Shown piece after piece: positions 22,765 to 35,394 of a stretch of DNA of 64,000 nucleotides (position 1 is the first letter of the stretch; each line of letters begins with the position of its first letter). A program made the translations under genes and the position numbers. Where the stretch lies: assembly GCA_905250885.1 (NCBI GenBank), contig CAJNOQ010000022.1:43698-107697 (forward strand), read 5' to 3'. The notes under the pieces are model-generated. The model had not been told where the DNA came from. It was given only the letters and a program-made list of their open reading frames with translations, and searched no databases. The stretch comes from Didymodactylos carnosus. Its lineage: Eukaryota; Rotifera; Eurotatoria; Philodinida; Philodinidae.

Positions 22765-25700
22765 TTAGAATTTTTTTCTTGGAGGTCCGAATGGAGATTC
22801 ATGAATTTGTATTTGATATGGATTTGGTATATAAGTTGTCTAAAAACAAATAGCAAGTAAAGGTTTGTAACGATATGAGAAAAGAAAAAGCTTACATCTA
22901 TTGGTGGTGCTTTCTTTTTTGTTATGGTTTTTTGTAATTTTTCTTGTTGTTTTTCTAATTTTTCCTGCTGTTTTTGTTGTTTCTTTTTGTCTTTATACAT
23001 TTTTAATAGTTCACGTTGATTTTTAATGATTTGCTTTTGATTTGCTGCTGGATCATCAAGTAATTCCGCTTGAATTTGTTTAGCAATGGGATCATCGAGA
23101 AGATCTTCCACAGTTGGAAATGGTTTTTTCCCCGGAGGATATACAGGAAGTGATGGAGGTTTATATGGTATTGGTTGGGGTGGTGTGGGTATCACTGTAG
23201 AAGCAGCCGCAACAGGAGCAGCAACAGCAACAGCAGCGGGTTTTTGAACCGAATTCTGTTGAGGAACTGGTGTTGCTGTTGCTGTTTCAATTTTTGTTTT
23301 TGCTTGTACAACAGGTGTAGTCACCGGTGGAGGTGATGGTACTTTTATTTGGTGTGATGCTGTTGTTGTTCCACCAGTAAGATTTTGTATTCGTTTTGTC
23401 ATTTCTTCCTGTTGAAGATCATTAATTTTAAAGTATGAGTTACTCGGTGGCGATTCTTCTTCTTGTGCTGGTTGACACAACAATGACAGGAAATTTGTTT
23501 CAAATGGATTTTTATTATATAATAAGGGTAAGGGTTGATGATATGGATTATTATCAACCGTTGAATAGGGATAATCTTCCATATAATCGGAATAGGTTGC
23601 ATCATCTGGTACACGTGTATAATGTCCCATTGTTGCTTCTAATTCACGAATTGCATAAGCTTTTTCTTCTTTTGTTAATTGTTCACTTTGTTTATCTTCA
23701 AGTAATGAATCATGTTCAATATAATTTTGAATCATGTTTGGATGTTTTTTAATACATTTGGCTAATAATGTATCAACCGGTTCACGTGTCATATTATCAT
23801 ATACATCTTTCTCATCTGGATGAAAGGCATACAATTCTTTCAATTCATTTTGTGTAAAATGTCTGGCTAATTGTTGTGCATCAACAACACTAAAACAGAC
23901 AGATAAATTTGCATTAATTACATGCAATTATTGTAAAAATGAATGATAGTTTTTGTTTTAAAGAACAAATATAAACCTATTATATTTACCGTTGTGCGGT
24001 TGCTTGTTTAGTAACTTGTCTGAAGTAGATTTTCTCTTCCATTGTACCTTTGCTCAATAAACGATACACATAAACCGGCTTCTTTTGTCCCAGTCTATAT
24101 GCACGAAATAATGCTTGTAAATCACTTGCCGGATTCCATGAACAATCAAAAATAATTACTCTATTTGCTCCAATTAAATTAATACCAATTCCTGCAAAAG
24201 TTGAGAAAGTAGCCACTAAGTTTATGGCTAAAAATAATGAAAATTATACATACCTCCAGCTAATGTCGATATTAAAAATAAACGTGATCGAATATTTGTT
24301 ATTTCATTAAATTTTTGAATATGAGCTGTACGACGTTTTATGGCTGTACTACCATCAATTCGAAAATAATCAACGCCACATTTCCATCGACCTCTGGCAG
24401 GTACTGTTGGATCCATATCATCTCGTTTTGATGTTCTTGTATGTGCTTCCATATCCCATTTTTTTAAATATTGTTCAATATAAGATATCGAATAAATCGA
24501 ACGAGAAAACAATAGCACCTTATCACCAAGAAGTACACATTCATTTAACATTGTTTTTAAAAAATTAATTTTTCCACTTAATTCTAAATCAAATTGTGCG
24601 CTATCATCAAAATACTCATACCACCATTCTTTTTCTATTTGAGCTTCACATGTATTATTTGTCATTATTCCAGTTGATGAGATAAAATTATCTTGTAATT
24701 TTGTGGATTTTGGTTGTCTGTTATTAAATAAACTCAAACAATCAGATGCGGATGATGAATGTGAGGCAGCATCATCTTCTGAACTATCATCAGAGCTATC
24801 ACTTGAGTCATCTTCACCAACATCGAGATCCAAAAATGGATTATTTGTTCTTGATTTTTTCTTTCCCTTAAAAATAAAATCAATGAATAAGTTAGAAGTG
24901 AAATTGGAAGATAATAAAAACATACGGCAATTTTTCTTTGCTTTGGTTGTCGTTTCTTTATTGGTTTTTCATCATCATCTGACATTCCCTCATTAATATC
25001 ATGAAAAAATGGATCAAGATCATCATCATCTTTTGATGAAGATGAGGCATTTTCTTGTTTGATTCGTTTTTGTTCTCGTTTCCATCGATCTGCATAATGT
25101 GGTCGTAATAACCAAGGATGTGTCCATATCTTAAATAAAGAAAATTAATTTTAACTAGTTTAAATGTACTATTTTTCCTTCCGGTCTACCTTCATTAAAT
25201 ATTGATAATCAGCAAACAACTTTGCAGTATTTAAACCAGCTAAATAGAAAATAAAATCATGTTCTTCAAATCTAAAGTTATTTTTGTTTTAGTGAATGAG
25301 AGTACCTTCTGGATCAATTTTTTCTTTTTCTAAATATCTTAAATATAAACGTCTTTGTAAATCACCAAGATAAATTTTCACAACATATTCCAATTTTGGA
25401 GGAAGATATTTTCTTAAACAATTAAAATCTCGTCTAAAAGAAGAGACAATCATTTTAAATGAAAAAAGTCTCATACAATAAAAATTTAGACCGTACCGAT
25501 GAATACAATGTTTCAACCGTTCATTTAAAGCATATGATCGACGTTTCATTAACTGTACAGCGTATGCATCTAAACACAAATAAAACGATAATTCATAATT
25601 TTCATCTAGCAATAACATTCTTATCTCATTCTATCAAAACTCTCTAAGTAAAAACTATTGTGTCTTTAGCTCAAAAAATATCAACAGAATTATAGGCTTT

Positions 25701-27796
25701 CTGACTGGCACATTGAAAAAGTTTTATGGTAATGTTTTCAGTATCTTTTCTTTTACTTACTTGAATCTTTATTTTCACCACCTTTGATTGGATCGATAAA
25801 TTGATTTTTAAATTCACGATATGATCCGAGTAAATGTGGTTTTACGAATGAAACCATATAATAATACTCCTTTAAATTATTTTGCATCGGTGTACCTAAA
25901 ATAAGAAATAATAAGAAAATATCCGTTTGCTTCTTAAATATCATAACTTACCTGATAATATTATACGTCGAGATGTTCTAATTTTATTGATAGTTTTTGC
26001 TATGCCTGTTCGAATATTTTTCAATTGATGTCCTTCATCACAAATACAAACGTCTGGTCCAGGATCTAACAGATATTCTTTATAACCGCTATTAGCTAAA
26101 CGTCGATATATTTCATAACCCATCAGTAATACACCTCCTTTTGTATACCACTTTCTTAATAGTGCTAATCGTTCATGTTTTTGTTTAAATAATGCAAATT
26201 GATAAACACGAACAAAGGGTTTTAATCCTAATATCCAATGATCAAATTCTCCCTTCCAATTTGATGTCACATTAACTGGACATAATATTAAACATGTGTT
26301 AATACCAGTTAAATCGACATGTTTATATAATGTATGAATAAAACTAATTGTCTGAAACGTTTTTCCTAAACAAAAGAGCTTTCTTCATTATTGTCTCAAA
26401 AACAGACAAAAAAATTGAAATTTAACTTACCAAGACCCATGTGGTGTGCTAAAATTGCTCCATGACCAGGTTTTCCTTCTTTAATTTCTGCTAATGATTC
26501 ATAAACATTTTCCCATAAAAATAACGTACCATCTAATTGATGTGGTTTCATTTGTCGAACTAGAGACGGATGTACTTCAATCAATGGTTTATTAGTGTCT
26601 TTATCCATTTCAAAAATAAGTTTTGGTCCATTTTTATCATCTGGTGATGTTACTTGTTGTGACGGCTGTTGTGATTCTTCATTACTCATATTTAACTTTT
26701 TTTGTACTAGACGTTGTTGACGTTGTTTCTCGTCCGCTAAGGCACGTTTTGTTTTTGCACTCAAATCATTATCGCGCAAAAAACGCTGTGATGATAACGT
26801 AATTAATTCATCATCGTCCATCGTATCGTCATCACTGACAATCACCTCATCCATTTTAGCAATAATTTCATTTTCTGACGATTTTATACCTTTGTTGGGA
26901 TTTCTTGATGGTCGATATGTGTATACATCGTCATCGTCATTATCAACACGCATCGCTTTGCTAGGTTTTTCATTTAATGACGCTGTAGATGGTGAGCTTT
27001 TAATAAATATACGTTGTTTTTTCTGTATGGGAACTCTTTGTTTTCTCTCATCTTCGTCAGACGAAGACATTTGATGATGTGATTTTTTTTTAGGTGTAGA
27101 AATACTATTTCTTACTCCTGTTTGTGAGAATTCCTTCTTTATTGCTGACGATGAAGCAACAGCTGTCGTTACTTGGTTTACCGTTTCTTTCTTCACTGAT
27201 GGTGATGTTGAAACTTCATTTTCTATTTTATTCTTTGGTACAGCAGCAAAAACTTCATTATACACAGAACCCATATCATAGATGTCCGTTGCATCACTGT
27301 CGCTGTTCTCGTTGTCATTTCTTGCTTCTATGACAGACTTTTCTGACGCTTTTGTTAATAACTGTTCCTTCTTAGGTGTTGAATTATTTTGTTTCACAAC
27401 TGAAACTGTAGGCTTCTCTTCGTTGTTTGACATTGATTTTGTGAATGATAATTTTTTATCAGTAGTTGATGGTTTAATATCAGGTGCTAATTTTTTATCG
27501 TCTAACAGAGGTTTTGTTTTCACAGGTGATGTTTTTGTTGGTTTCCAAATAATAGCTGTCTTTTCTTTAACCGGTGTTGTCTTCAACGGTGATGACGCTT
27601 TTTGATTTCGAGTTGTCGGCCTTTTATCAATATTAATTCGTTGTTCAGATTTCAATGGTGACATTGTGGATTGTCTAGGAAGTCGGGGAATTCTTGGCGT
27701 TCTACGTCTGGGAGTTATTATTTTCACATCGTTTTCATCGTCATCACTCGACATATAATGGTATTTTGCTAATACTCGTTTACCATTCATTGCCAT
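22765..27796 (-). CDS. ATRX: ATRX-type SNF2 chromatin remodelling helicase, without ADD domain
   Basis: Nuclear SWI2/SNF2 ATPase. ATRX orthologues remodel heterochromatin and, with DAXX in vertebrates, deposit H3.3. Eleven exons, minus strand: 27796-26431, 26365-25952, 25895-25761, 25569-25497, 25433-25306, 25239-25190, 25129-24926, 24866-24254, 24191-23990, 23889-22896 and 22839-22765, giving 1417 residues in one frame. Residues 1 to about 400 are acidic, basic and serine-rich. The ATPase follows: HHMGLGKT (motif I, near residue 455, split by an intron), CDEGHQLKN (near 563), LSGTPMQNN, and [15 protein letters not shown] (motif VI, near 1026). [17 protein letters not shown] and [15 protein letters not shown] follow; this tail is diagnostic of ATRX rather than RAD54 or ARIP4. 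The C-terminus is Pro/Gln-rich with a [13 protein letters not shown] helix. No cysteine-rich ADD domain is present, as in other invertebrates. An upstream in-frame ATG at 27859 is possible, but an acceptor-like pyrimidine-AG lies between. Confidence 0.9.
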
Positions 27797-28019
27797 TGCT
27801 GTTGTTTTTATATTTTCTCTTCCATTTTGAAAAAATATACTATAACAGTAAGAAAGCATGTTTATTGAGAGATAAAGGTCTTTTAAATGATGCTACAGAA
27901 ATAACCGAATTGCTGATGCATATAGTTTATTCCAGTCAGTGGCAGCTGTGTAGCGATAAAGAGTAGTGAATTGTATAAGAAACAAAATTGACAAGAGGTG
28001 GAATACGAACAATTTTCGT

Positions 28020-29495
28020 ATGTGAAAACGATCTCTCCGATACAATTCCAATATTGCAATGATAGTTTGTTGAAAGAATACTTAAAGGTAAATGTGGTGC
28101 GATATTTCTGACATAGAAAAAGAGAATTTACTGATGATATTTTCATGAAGAATTGGACAAAATACTACGGAATTATCTTTACAAGTAAACGTGCTGTGGA
28201 TGCTGTGCAATTTGTATTGAAAGGTACAACATTTAGTTTATTAGTCGAATTAATAAAAATTTGTCATGTCATTTGTAGATGAACAAAATCTGATTGAACA
28301 ATGGAAAAAGAAAAAACTTTACTGCGAAGGTCCAGCCACTGCAAAACTTGGTGTGTGCTGATCTTTCAGATCCAGGCTGACTAAACAAAATATATCTGTA
28401 CTCTTTCAGTAAATGAACTATTTTGTGCTCAATCTGTTGGCTCGGAAACAGGTACTGCTGAAAAGCTCGCTGAATTTATTGTCAAAGGTAGGATGGAGAG
28501 TCTTTATTGCATTTTAACTAAAACATGATTGCTAATTGACAAATTTAGACGTGAATAGAGACGAAAAGTTTTGCTTGTTATTTCCTTGTGCTGAGATGCG
28601 CAATGACAAACTTCCAGAACGTTTAACACAAGCAAGTAAAAGATTTAACATTAGTCTAAACTAAAAGATTAAACGTTTCTTCTTTCTATTCCATAAGTCA
28701 GATATTGCTTTCGATGAACTTACGGTGTATGGTACAACGATATCTGCTAGTTTAGAAAGCGAGCTCAAAGATTATCTTGTCGAAAAAGTAAAGAATAAGT
28801 TGTTACAACATAAAACTATATGTACGTATTTTGTCGCTTTAGAAACCAGATGTGTTGGGCTTTTTTAGTCCTTCGGGGTTTAATAATGTATACGAAATAA
28901 GTAAAAAAGTTGGTCTTGATTTAGAAAACTGCTGCGTAAGTTCTGATCGATGTCTGATGATTAGTGTTTCGCTTTACTACTTCAATGTTTTATCTCATTC
29001 ATAGATTGTCAGTATAGGTGATACAACGAGTAAACGAGTGCGATGCATAACAAATGACAAAACAATTAAAGAAGAACGTTGTTTAAAACCGACACCCGTT
29101 GATTTTTATGAGACTGTTAAAAAGATGTGTGGACCTGTTTGATTATTAACACTTTTTTCTCACGTAGAAATAATAATACTGTTACTGTTGCTGTTACTCT
29201 TCGCTTCTTATCGAATAAATTCTATTTTCATGACTAAAACTAAAAGTCTATAACTGAATAATTTCTATGAGAGAAACGGAAACATGTATGAGTATGCACT
29301 GTTAATATCTACGAAATTCCTAGTTGAGTATGCATTAATTTCTCTTCACTTTATAAGGTAAGTGCAAACATTTTTATGCATGGTTGTCAGACTTGGTCAA
29401 CATCCTATTTTTCATTAAAATCGCCTTATTACGTTCTACTCTATTGATTTTCTCCTACTTCTCCTACTTTCTTTGGTTTATTACTCAATCTACAG
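28020..29495 (+). repeat. Duplicated segment, copy 2 (inserted upstream of ATRX)
   Basis: Exact copy of 13220-14695. It starts inside exon 2 of the synthase and ends in the 3' flank after TCTACAG. Flanking sequence on both sides differs from copy 1. Its left edge lies about 220 bp upstream of the ATRX start codon. Confidence 0.9.
28021..29142 (+). pseudogene. UROS: Uroporphyrinogen-III synthase, 5'-truncated duplicate
   Basis: This copy holds the last 67 bases of exon 2 and all of exons 3-9, with intact splice sites and the stop at 29142. It lacks exon 1 and the first 23 bases of exon 2, hence the start codon and first beta strand. In the frame of exon 2 the upstream DNA runs into a TGA at 27989-27991 without an ATG, so no replacement start is seen. 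No inactivating change is present in the copied exons, showing how recent the event is, or that it is an assembly duplicate. A product would lack the first strand of one of the two Rossmann-like domains and is not expected to work. Confidence 0.85.
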
Positions 29496-29638
29496 GCAGA
29501 AAATCCCACCATATTGGCGTCTTTTATAGATTTGAATTCCACTGTTAAGATAATATCATCTGATTGATGTTCAGTTATTTTTTGGCATATTTTAGATCAG
29601 TATACAGCGAATTACGGTTCTCCGCCTGTTGTCACCTA

Positions 29639-29920
29639 ATATTAAAAAATTCACAATTTAGTCACAGAACATCAGAACGAGTTCAAAACTTCAGGATACG
29701 GTGTCACATGTTCGCTAGACGTTAGTATAAAATTGAAACGATTGAAAAATGATGGTTTTGTTCCGAAGTTTCTAGAAACCCATTTGGAAAACCGTAGCAT
29801 TTTATAATTTCTTTTTGTAGATTTGTTATAAACAGAATATAAAACAACTTAAATACTGCACATCATGAAGCTTTGAACTCGTTCTGATGTTTTGTGAGTA
29901 AATTGTAAATGTTTTAATAT
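29639..29920. repeat. Foldback element, ~58-bp inverted arms
   Basis: The left arm at 29639-29695 and right arm at 29862-29920 share CATCAGAACGAGTTCAAA as complements, with about eight differences. Non-coding. Confidence 0.75.
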
Positions 29921-30224
29921 GAGATGTCAACAGACTGAGAACGGTTTGCGTAAAACTTAGTTTCTGGGTTTTAGAATCTTTTTCTAAAAACAAATATTAC
30001 GACGAGACTCAGCACAATCGATTACTGCCATCGATGTTCGACAGCATTGATTTATATATAAAAAAAACTTCACTTTTCAACTCCCAGTGGAGTTGAAAAA
30101 TTTAAACTAAGGACAGATCATTTTCTGTTTTGAAGTAAATTGTTGCATTCTCAAGAAAAAAGTTTTCTACGAAACTCATGCAAGATACGACGATTAAAAA
30201 TAACTAGTTGAGTCAGAGAAGCTG

Positions 30225-30825
30225 TAGCAACTGTTAGGGGTATGACAGTTCCATATCAACTTCTATCATAGAAACTGTTGAAAAGTTCTTTCGAACGGAG
30301 CTGATATGTTTGAACATAAATAGAAGCATGTAAAATGGTCAATTTCTCAGATAAGTATGGTTAAAAAGTAAAATAAAAGTATGATCTTTGTAAGAAAAGC
30401 AGACTAAAGAAAAGATTAAAGTTTATCTTTTAGGAACATTGAATATTTCAAGTTTTTAGCTGAGAGAGAAGACCGTATTTTTCGAGCAACATAGTCTGCG
30501 ATTGAGAATGTGCTCTCACTGGGAACTGAGGTCGCGAGTATAGGACCGAATCGACGTGCCATCTGGTTCAATATTGGAAGTAAAGTTGAATGTTTTCTCC
30601 AGAATGACGCAAATGTATGACCGTTCTCCAGTGCTTCGAGTTGAGCAAGCTCTTGCTTCAGCGTGAAAGCTTTAGCAGTAGTCGTTGAAAAAATTTCAAA
30701 AAATTTCAATTTTTAAAAATTCAAAAGAGCTGTTCAAACGTATCAGCTCCTTTCAAAAGAACTGTTCAACAGTTCTTTCGCTGAACTTATGAGCTGGAAC
30801 TGTTACAGGTCCAGCAACTGTATAA
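30225..30825 (-). mobile_element. Deleted hAT element: subterminal inverted repeats around a transposase tail
   Basis: Both ends carry related inverted sequence about 90 bp long (left: ACTGTTGAAAAGTTCTTTCG and GGAGCTGATATGTTTGAACA; right: their imperfect complements). Between them, 30709-30416 on the minus strand is a 97-codon frame. Its part from FWRKHSTLLPILNQMARRFG through ATSVPSESTFSIADY to the end matches the hAT C-terminal dimerisation domain (the P-x-S-E-S-x-F-S block). The catalytic part is missing, so this is a non-autonomous derivative. No 8-bp target duplication could be fixed. Confidence 0.7.
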
Positions 30826-30966
30826 ATTATGTTTCAAATTAGTCTCCTTCTAATCTCGCCTTTCAATATAACTAAAAGTTTCTGGCTCCTTTTTCTTCTA
30901 ATCTCTTTCCATTCATTTATAAGCAGTTGTCGGAATGCAGTTATCAGAAATGCAAAAGTCGAGCGG

Positions 30967-31628
30967 ATTTTTTTTCTCGTTGAATCATACATGGTTGGAT
31001 AGAGCTCGTCGAGCTGATTAGGAATATCTACTTTTTAATCTTAGACTATGTTTTGGGTAAGAAATTTTTAAAATACAAGTTACCGGTCAAATTTGACCGA
31101 GTTCGAGAAAATTTAAGATTCTGCTCGCTTACTGATTGCAATTTTCTGAGATCATTCTATTTGGATTCAGTATCAAAAACTGAGTACATCCACGTAAGAA
31201 TGAGAGAATTTCATAACAACTCTCTCCATCAGCAAGCTAGACTAGGACCGGCAAGGGGCAAAATGACACTCTGTTCTCGCAAACCTATGTAGTCTTTTGT
31301 TTGAAAAGATTTCCTCGATATTCATATATCATTCGAATCATCCATAAATAGCCAATAATCATTGGCATCGGTTTTGAAAAATTTTGTTCCCTTGCTGAGA
31401 ACAGTCGACTTTACTGGGAAAAATTGGAATTCTGTCCTTAATTCGTAGTTTTTTTTTGATGCTGATCCCGAATATGATATTTTCATTGTGTAAAAGTTGA
31501 GTTCTGATGAAGAAAATTGCGAATTAGGAACAGAATTCTGATTTTCCCCGTAAAGTAAAAAGTAGATATTCTTGATCAGCTCGACGAGCTCTATCCAACC
31601 ATGTATGATTCAACAAGAAAAAAAAGCC
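30967..31628. repeat. Foldback element, ~70-bp TIRs with nested internal inverted repeat
   Basis: The left end at 30967-31036 and right end at 31556-31628 are near-identical complements (TGAATCATACATGGTTGGAT, AGAGCTCGTCGAGCTGAT). Inside, 31411-31450 and 31517-31556 form a second inverted pair (ATTCTGT and neighbours). Open frames inside it are short and unrecognised. Confidence 0.8.
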
Positions 31629-33884
31629 ACTAGTACCATACAGACTTCAAAAATTTCCAGGGAGAAGGGAGAAAATTTTCAGGAGGGAAATCCTCCTTCT
31701 CCCTGATCTTCTGCACTGCCTTACTTGAGTCGCAATTTTCTCTTATAATCTCACTTCGCCGGAAATAGTTTAGATCCATACAGTTGTTAAAAAATGCTCA
31801 TCGTTTAAATCCTCTCCTCTAAATTATTTATTGAATTTATTCACCGTATTTTTCTTCACGTGAAGTATGTTCCCATGCCTCCTGTTGCTAACACTACAGT
31901 AAATTTCAATCATGTTTATGTTCTGTTTAGTATTTGTTTTATCCTATTTTAATTTATGTTTACTTGGTTTATTTGTTTCTGTTCATCACTAGTTTTCTTC
32001 TATCTGTTTATTGTTCACCTTTATGTACTTTGACTTGAGTCACTATTATTATAGGTCGAGGACCTTAGAAACTAGTCTTAGTTTATCCATTTTCACCGCT
32101 ATATTGAAAATATGCAATGAGAATGGAAAATGTTCGGAATAGCCGAACTCTTTTACTATTCATTGAAATCTACACATGTTGAACAATTTGTCTGTACACA
32201 TTGTATTTTTACGAAAATATCAGCGTGCATGTACATTTAGTAGCAAAAAAAACATAACTCAGAATTATGATATGTTTAAATACCTTATGTCATCTAAAAA
32301 AAACCAAAACTAATATTAAAACAAAAGTATACCTAAAATATGTATTGTCAATAGAAGTAAACAATCTATTAAATTTCTTTTATGTAACTCTTTCATTTTC
32401 GAAGGTCACATAACAGGTCGAGCGGTCAGCGAAACAAAGAACAATACAGAATTTTCATTAGCGGAATCTAAATCAATAAAAATGTATCAAAAAATCACTA
32501 TGAATTGTTCTGATAGTACGTATAGTGCACAGATAAATGAATTAGCATCGCACTATGATTGGTCGGTATGGTTCGATTTAATTATCACTTTTCTTCTTAA
32601 TATTATATCGACCAACTTACTTAATATGCTATATGTGCGTGTGAAGGGAGCTATATTAATAACATAGGAACTTTATTATCTGCAGTGTTTTTTACCGATT
32701 CTCTTTTCACGCCATTAGTATCAAGCCTTCTTTATTAAACAACGAATCGCATGAACCCATTATATATTGCGTACAACATAACAGAACAAGTTTTGATAAA
32801 CCAAATAGATAAAAAAATAAAATAAAAATAAAATCACATTTTGGAAAAAAAGATAAAATTTTTAGTTATGAGTATTGTGGTTTTGGGGTAATACGTGGTA
32901 AGTAGATTATTTCCAATACTCATGCCTCTGATACAAATTTAAGCAAAGTTGGGAAAATATTCTATCGGAAAACACAATTCTACTTTGAAGTAGTTTAATA
33001 AACGGAGATGTCCGCTATTTTTTGTCTAGTGATATGAGCGCAAATGGAAAAAATACGTTACATGCACTTTGTTGTTTTAGAAAGGAAAAAAATTCAATGA
33101 ATTGACACTATAATAAAATAAAGGTATATAAATGGAATTTGATTTCCTTGTTTGTTTTTTATATCTGTTAGAATTACTAAGATATGTACAAACGCAGTAT
33201 TCTCGATGGTATAGAATGATAAGCGTATAAGATATAAAAAATCAGAAACTGAAAATGAAATCCTGTCTGTTCAAGCAAGTACATATAATAATCACATTTT
33301 TTCCACCTACGTCCATACCATAGTTCAGAATTTAAATCATTTGTTTTATTAAAACTGAGCACGACATATTCCAAACTCATCGATAGTTACAAAAAATGTG
33401 TTTCCAAAGCTTTTCTTAACGAAAAAGTGGTTGTAAAACAAAAATTTATTTAGTTCAAACAAGTTGAGTTTAAGTTATCAAAATCAAAAAAATGTTCCGA
33501 AATACTAGGTACGGTTAGATAGAGAATCTTTCCTTAGTGATAGACTCTAATTTCATTGTATATAGACGAGAACAAAGGTGGACATTGAGCACTGTTTGTT
33601 GAATAAATCCGTGTTTTTACAGAATATCTGAGAAACAAGAGATATTCGATCGTGATCATCTAGTTGTAAGAATCGGTTTCAGCTTTGATAAAGAATAGTA
33701 GAGTCAATCAAATCGAATTCAATCATGGTAAAAACAATCCAGTTGTCCGATGCTGTTTACTCAAAAATTCAACTAGTTTAATATTTTTTTTGTTTTACAT
33801 TTTTAGATAATATCAGGCATAGCATCGGCTATTCTTTTTCTTAGCGTGGTGAATCTTTTTATTTTTTACTAGACAGTAGTGAAT
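31629..33884. other. Intergenic, nothing firm
   Basis: AT-rich. A 61-codon frame at 32482-32667 has a hydrophobic half but no partner exon or family. The last part must contain the GET4 promoter and 5' untranslated region. Confidence 0.35.
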
Positions 33885-35394
33885 ATGTCAAACGTTGATT
33901 CGCACGATGAACATCATCAAAATCAGCGTCCTTCGTTATCATCAACACGTCTTTATGATAAATTAGATAAATGTAAACGTGATAAGGATTTTTATCAAGC
34001 ACATCAAATCTATCGTACAATTTATTTTCGTTTAATTAATCAACCACATCAACAACAAGAAAATTTTGTTGAAATATTAGATTTTATATATAATGGTGCC
34101 AAATATTTTCTTGACCATCAACAATCGAATAGTGGCTATGATTTATGTAAATGTTTTGTTGAAATATTAAATAAACAGGAAAAATATAAGGAATTAAATG
34201 AAGGTTTATTATCAAAAATTTGTAAATTATATGAACTGTTACGTCCTTATCGAGATGAACGTATTGAATATGCTTATAATATTCTTAGGTGGTCTGAAAC
34301 AGTTCCATCATCAACATCACAACAACAGCAAGAAGAATTACCATTAGCAACACCTAAAACACGAACATCTTTTTCATCATCAATTTTGTCAACATTAACC
34401 GAACCATCATCATCATCGACAATACCTCCACCAAAAATTTATCATAAAAGTGGACATCCTGAAGTGCATGAACGTTTTGCAAAAATATTATGGAATGAAA
34501 AAAATTATAAGGATAGTCGTTATCATTTTCTTCATTCCCATGATGGTATCGAATGTGCCAATATGCTCATCGATTTACATACAAATTATGGTTATCCGTC
34601 CGAAGTAGATCTATTCATAACACAAGTTGTTTTGCAATATTTATGTTTAAAAAATTTCCATACAGCCTATCTTGTTTTTGTAACATATGTTGAACGACAT
34701 CCTCTTATTCAACAACCACCACCATTTCATTTATATCCAATATTAAATTTTGTGTGGTTTTTATTATTATGTTTGAAAAAGATGTTGGTTAGAAGTACAA
34801 CGACTGAACAACAAAATCCAAGAGGTAGGACGAAATAATGAGATAATTTCTTTTTTTTCACATGATTACTGTAGGAAAACATTAGTAGAGTAGGAAGATT
34901 CTTGTCTTTTTGATAACATTTTTGCAAATAGTGTGAATCGAGATTTTTTTTGACATTACCGTGATTAGATACGTTGCATATCTTGTCTTATTTTTTCTTT
35001 AGATATTAGAACAAATCTTTCTTCCTACACTGATCCTCAACAACGTGAACAACAAGCTTCAATTGCATCATTTACATCAAAAGTAAAATGTTTTTCAACA
35101 CTGTGTGAATTGTATAAACCATCATTAAATCGTGATACAACGCTATTACAGTATCTGGAACGTATTGGACAATTATTTTTTGGTATAAAACAGCAACAAT
35201 CATCAAATCGTACACCAAATATGTTTGAAAATCTTTTTCAAAACTTGGCTAACCCACCTGTTGATTCCTCTTCATCAAACTCTGCTCAAGCAGCATCAAA
35301 CAATTTCATGTCCAGTTTATTTTTTCAACAACAGAATCAATATTCATCTATTTCAGATGACAATGACATGGATTTTGACCTAGATGTTGATTAA
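33885..35394 (+). CDS. GET4: GET4 / TRC35, tail-anchored protein targeting factor
   Basis: Cytosolic alpha-solenoid protein that, with GET5/UBL4A (and BAG6 in animals), hands tail-anchored membrane proteins to the GET3 ATPase for insertion into the ER. Two exons, 33885-34824 and 35003-35394, give 443 residues. Family blocks in order: YQAHQIYRTIYFRL, LDFIYNGAKYFLDHQQSNSG, YAYNILRWSE, GHPEVHERFAKILWNEKNY, SRYHFLHSHDGIECANML, SEVDLFITQVVLQYLCLKN, PPPFHLYPILNFVWFLLL, then in exon 2 FSTLCELYKPSLNRDTTLLQ and YLERIGQLFFGIK. It is longer than the human protein because of a Ser/Thr/Gln-rich insert around residues 145-185 and a Gln/Ser/Asp-rich tail. The ATG at 33885 is used; a GTG two codons earlier is not a plausible eukaryotic start. 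Confidence 0.93.

Noticed and set aside
33879-33884. GTG start for GET4
   Set aside because: A standard ATG with conserved sequence follows two codons later.
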